A stretch of DNA of 64,000 bases, from the NCBI RefSeq assembly GCF_042434915.1, contig NZ_CP170198.1, positions 3,224,001 through 3,288,000 of the forward strand, read 5' to 3'. Under the pieces are notes generated by a model, which searched no databases, had not been told where the DNA came from, and saw only the letters and a list, made by a program, of their open reading frames with translations. This document shows, in pieces, positions 63,024 to 64,000 of the stretch. This stretch comes from Aquimarina sp042434915 (GTDB lineage: Bacteria > Bacteroidota > Bacteroidia > Flavobacteriales > Flavobacteriaceae). The stretch's first letter is position 1, and each line of letters opens with the position of its first letter. The translations under genes and the position numbers were made by a program.

Positions 63024-64000
63024 ATATAACAGATAGCGACATTAAATTAATTGAATCAAAAGGGTTGACAGTGGAGAAGGTGCTGTCACAAATTGAAATT
63101 TTCAAAAATGAAATTCCATTTGTAGCTTTACGTAGTGCTGCAACCCTGGATAATGGTATTACAAAATTCTCTGAAAAATATCAGAAAGAATTAATTAATC
63201 GCTATGAGAGCTCCATACAAAACTTAGACACCATTAAATTTGTACCCGCGTCGGGTGCTGCATCTAGAATGTTTAAAGAGCTCTTTCGTTTTTTAGACTA
63301 CTATAATGCGGATAAAGAGAGTTTAAACTCGTATACGAATCATGAAAAAGCTGATGCAATTCGTCTATTTTTAATTGGTCTAGAGAAATTTCCTTTTTAT
63401 GAGACTGTCATGAAAGAGGTGAGAAGGCTTTCGCCTAAATTTGATCTTTTATCTGAAGGAGAGCAACTCTACCTATTTGTAGAAGTTATGCTTAGAAAAA
63501 AGGGATTAAATTATGGATGGTATCCCAAAGGATTATTGCCTTTTCATAAATATACAGAAAGCGTAGCTACGGCTTTTGAAGAACATCTTTATGAAGCTGC
63601 GGGTTATAATGTAAATGGTAATAAGGCTTCCAAAATACACTTTACTATATCCAAAGAACATCTCGACGCTTTTAATAGTGAATTTGATCGAATTCGTAGG
63701 GATGTCGAAACAAAGACGGCTACAAAATTTGAAATTTCTTATTCATTTCAGAAACCAGAAACCGATACGATTGCGGTGACTCTAGATAATAAACCTTTTA
63801 GACTTGAGGATGGAAAACTATTTTTTAGACCAGGTGGACATGGGGCATTGATAGAGAATCTTAATGATCTGGATGCAGATATTATTTATATTAAAAATAT
63901 TGATAATGTAGTAGTGCGTAAATATCAGAGCGAATTATCTGGTTTCAAAAAAGTACTAGCAGGTAAATTATTAGAAATTCAAAAAGAGGTGTTCCGCATT
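63020..64000 (+). CDS. DUF4301 family protein, nucleotidyltransferase-like (3' partial)
   Basis: The GTG start at 63020 overlaps the kinase stop (GTGA). 327 codons are visible before the window ends. The motifs FVPASGAASRMFK (about 74-86), FRPGGHGALIENL (about 273-285) and IKNIDNVV (about 297-304) resemble the nucleotide loop and NxDN motif of UDP-sugar pyrophosphorylases. The family has no known function. Coupling to the kinase suggests it acts on the same phosphorylated vitamin or a related nucleotide. That link is inference. Confidence 0.8.
   Translation, partial: MNITDSDIKLIESKGLTVEKVLSQIEIFKNEIPFVALRSAATLDNGITKFSEKYQKELINRYESSIQNLDTIKFVPASGAASRMFKELFRFLDYYNADKESLNSYTNHEKADAIRLFLIGLEKFPFYETVMKEVRRLSPKFDLLSEGEQLYLFVEVMLRKKGLNYGWYPKGLLPFHKYTESVATAFEEHLYEAAGYNVNGNKASKIHFTISKEHLDAFNSEFDRIRRDVETKTATKFEISYSFQKPETDTIAVTLDNKPFRLEDGKLFFRPGGHGALIENLNDLDADIIYIKNIDNVVVRKYQSELSGFKKVLAGKLLEIQKEVFRI

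Noticed and set aside
1..64000. tRNA, rRNA, CRISPR, insertion sequence or prophage
   Set aside because: No cloverleaf, no repeat-spacer array, no transposase or integrase motif and no terminal inverted repeats were found by reading.

Overview
The window is chromosomal DNA from a marine-type member of the family Flavobacteriaceae (phylum Bacteroidota). The evidence is AT-rich sequence (an estimate by eye), start sites with little Shine-Dalgarno signal, several TTG/GTG starts, -33/-7 promoters of the TTTG-N19-TAnnTTTG type, gliding genes gldE and gldD, a type IX secretion (T9SS) sorting domain, DUF4270, DUF4199 and DUF4301 proteins, and the panC | GT5-like | DUF4270 | glmS order. It is almost entirely housekeeping. 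I see no rRNA, tRNA, CRISPR array, insertion sequence or prophage. Both ends cut genes: a RimB-type protease at the left and DUF4301 at the right.

Layout. 1-3316: rimB'-rimK-M14/AstE-like hydrolase-folate cyclo-ligase operon (a possible system for adding and removing glutamate on a ribosomal protein), then a single-domain response regulator. 3313-8478 (-): ileS, DksA-like protein, GIN-like adhesin protein, lspA. 8730-14523: omega-amidase, Ig-like lipoprotein, comF, coiled-coil membrane protein, glyS. 14730-20595: large T9SS-secreted protein, xth, OmpA-like lipoprotein and small secreted proteins. 20874-26772: aldo/keto reductase, radA, esterase-fold protein, then panC-panD-flippase (-). 26884-34056: degenerate glycogen-synthase N-domain, DUF4270 lipoprotein, glmS, TonB-dependent receptor. 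34471-36342: a stand-alone atpD-atpC pair. 36343-38571: accessory-looking patch with an unexplained 560-base gap, an unusual lipoprotein and a GNAT.

38735-45780 is a biotin locus: bioF-bioD-bioA, a divergent Coa1-like gene, a FabF-like ketosynthase with its own promoter and palindrome, an exported alpha/beta hydrolase, and bioB. No bioC or bioH is present here. 45825-54040: JmjC-type cupin, recX, RNase G, a 29-residue Arg/Lys-rich ribosomal-type protein missed by ordinary ORF cutoffs, HU, then mutY-ssb-gldE-gldD and a DMT transporter. 54074-57476 (-): a pair of M16 peptidases, one active and one lacking the zinc motif. 57635-60818: DUF4199, rplU (with a Rho_N/SAP-like tail)-rpmA, a small secreted protein, ahcY. 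60956-64000: phosphopantetheinyl transferase, thiamine-binding-type protein, PnuC transporter, NadR-type kinase and DUF4301, a candidate vitamin salvage operon.

The most interesting leads are the rimB-rimK-M14 set, the PnuC/kinase/DUF4301 operon with a nucleotidyltransferase-like DUF4301, the GT5-like protein lacking its substrate loop, the ketosynthase in the biotin locus with its palindromic promoter, hairpins at the extreme 5' ends of the predicted atpD and ahcY transcripts, and the tiny ribosomal-type protein gene whose terminator is built from its last codons.
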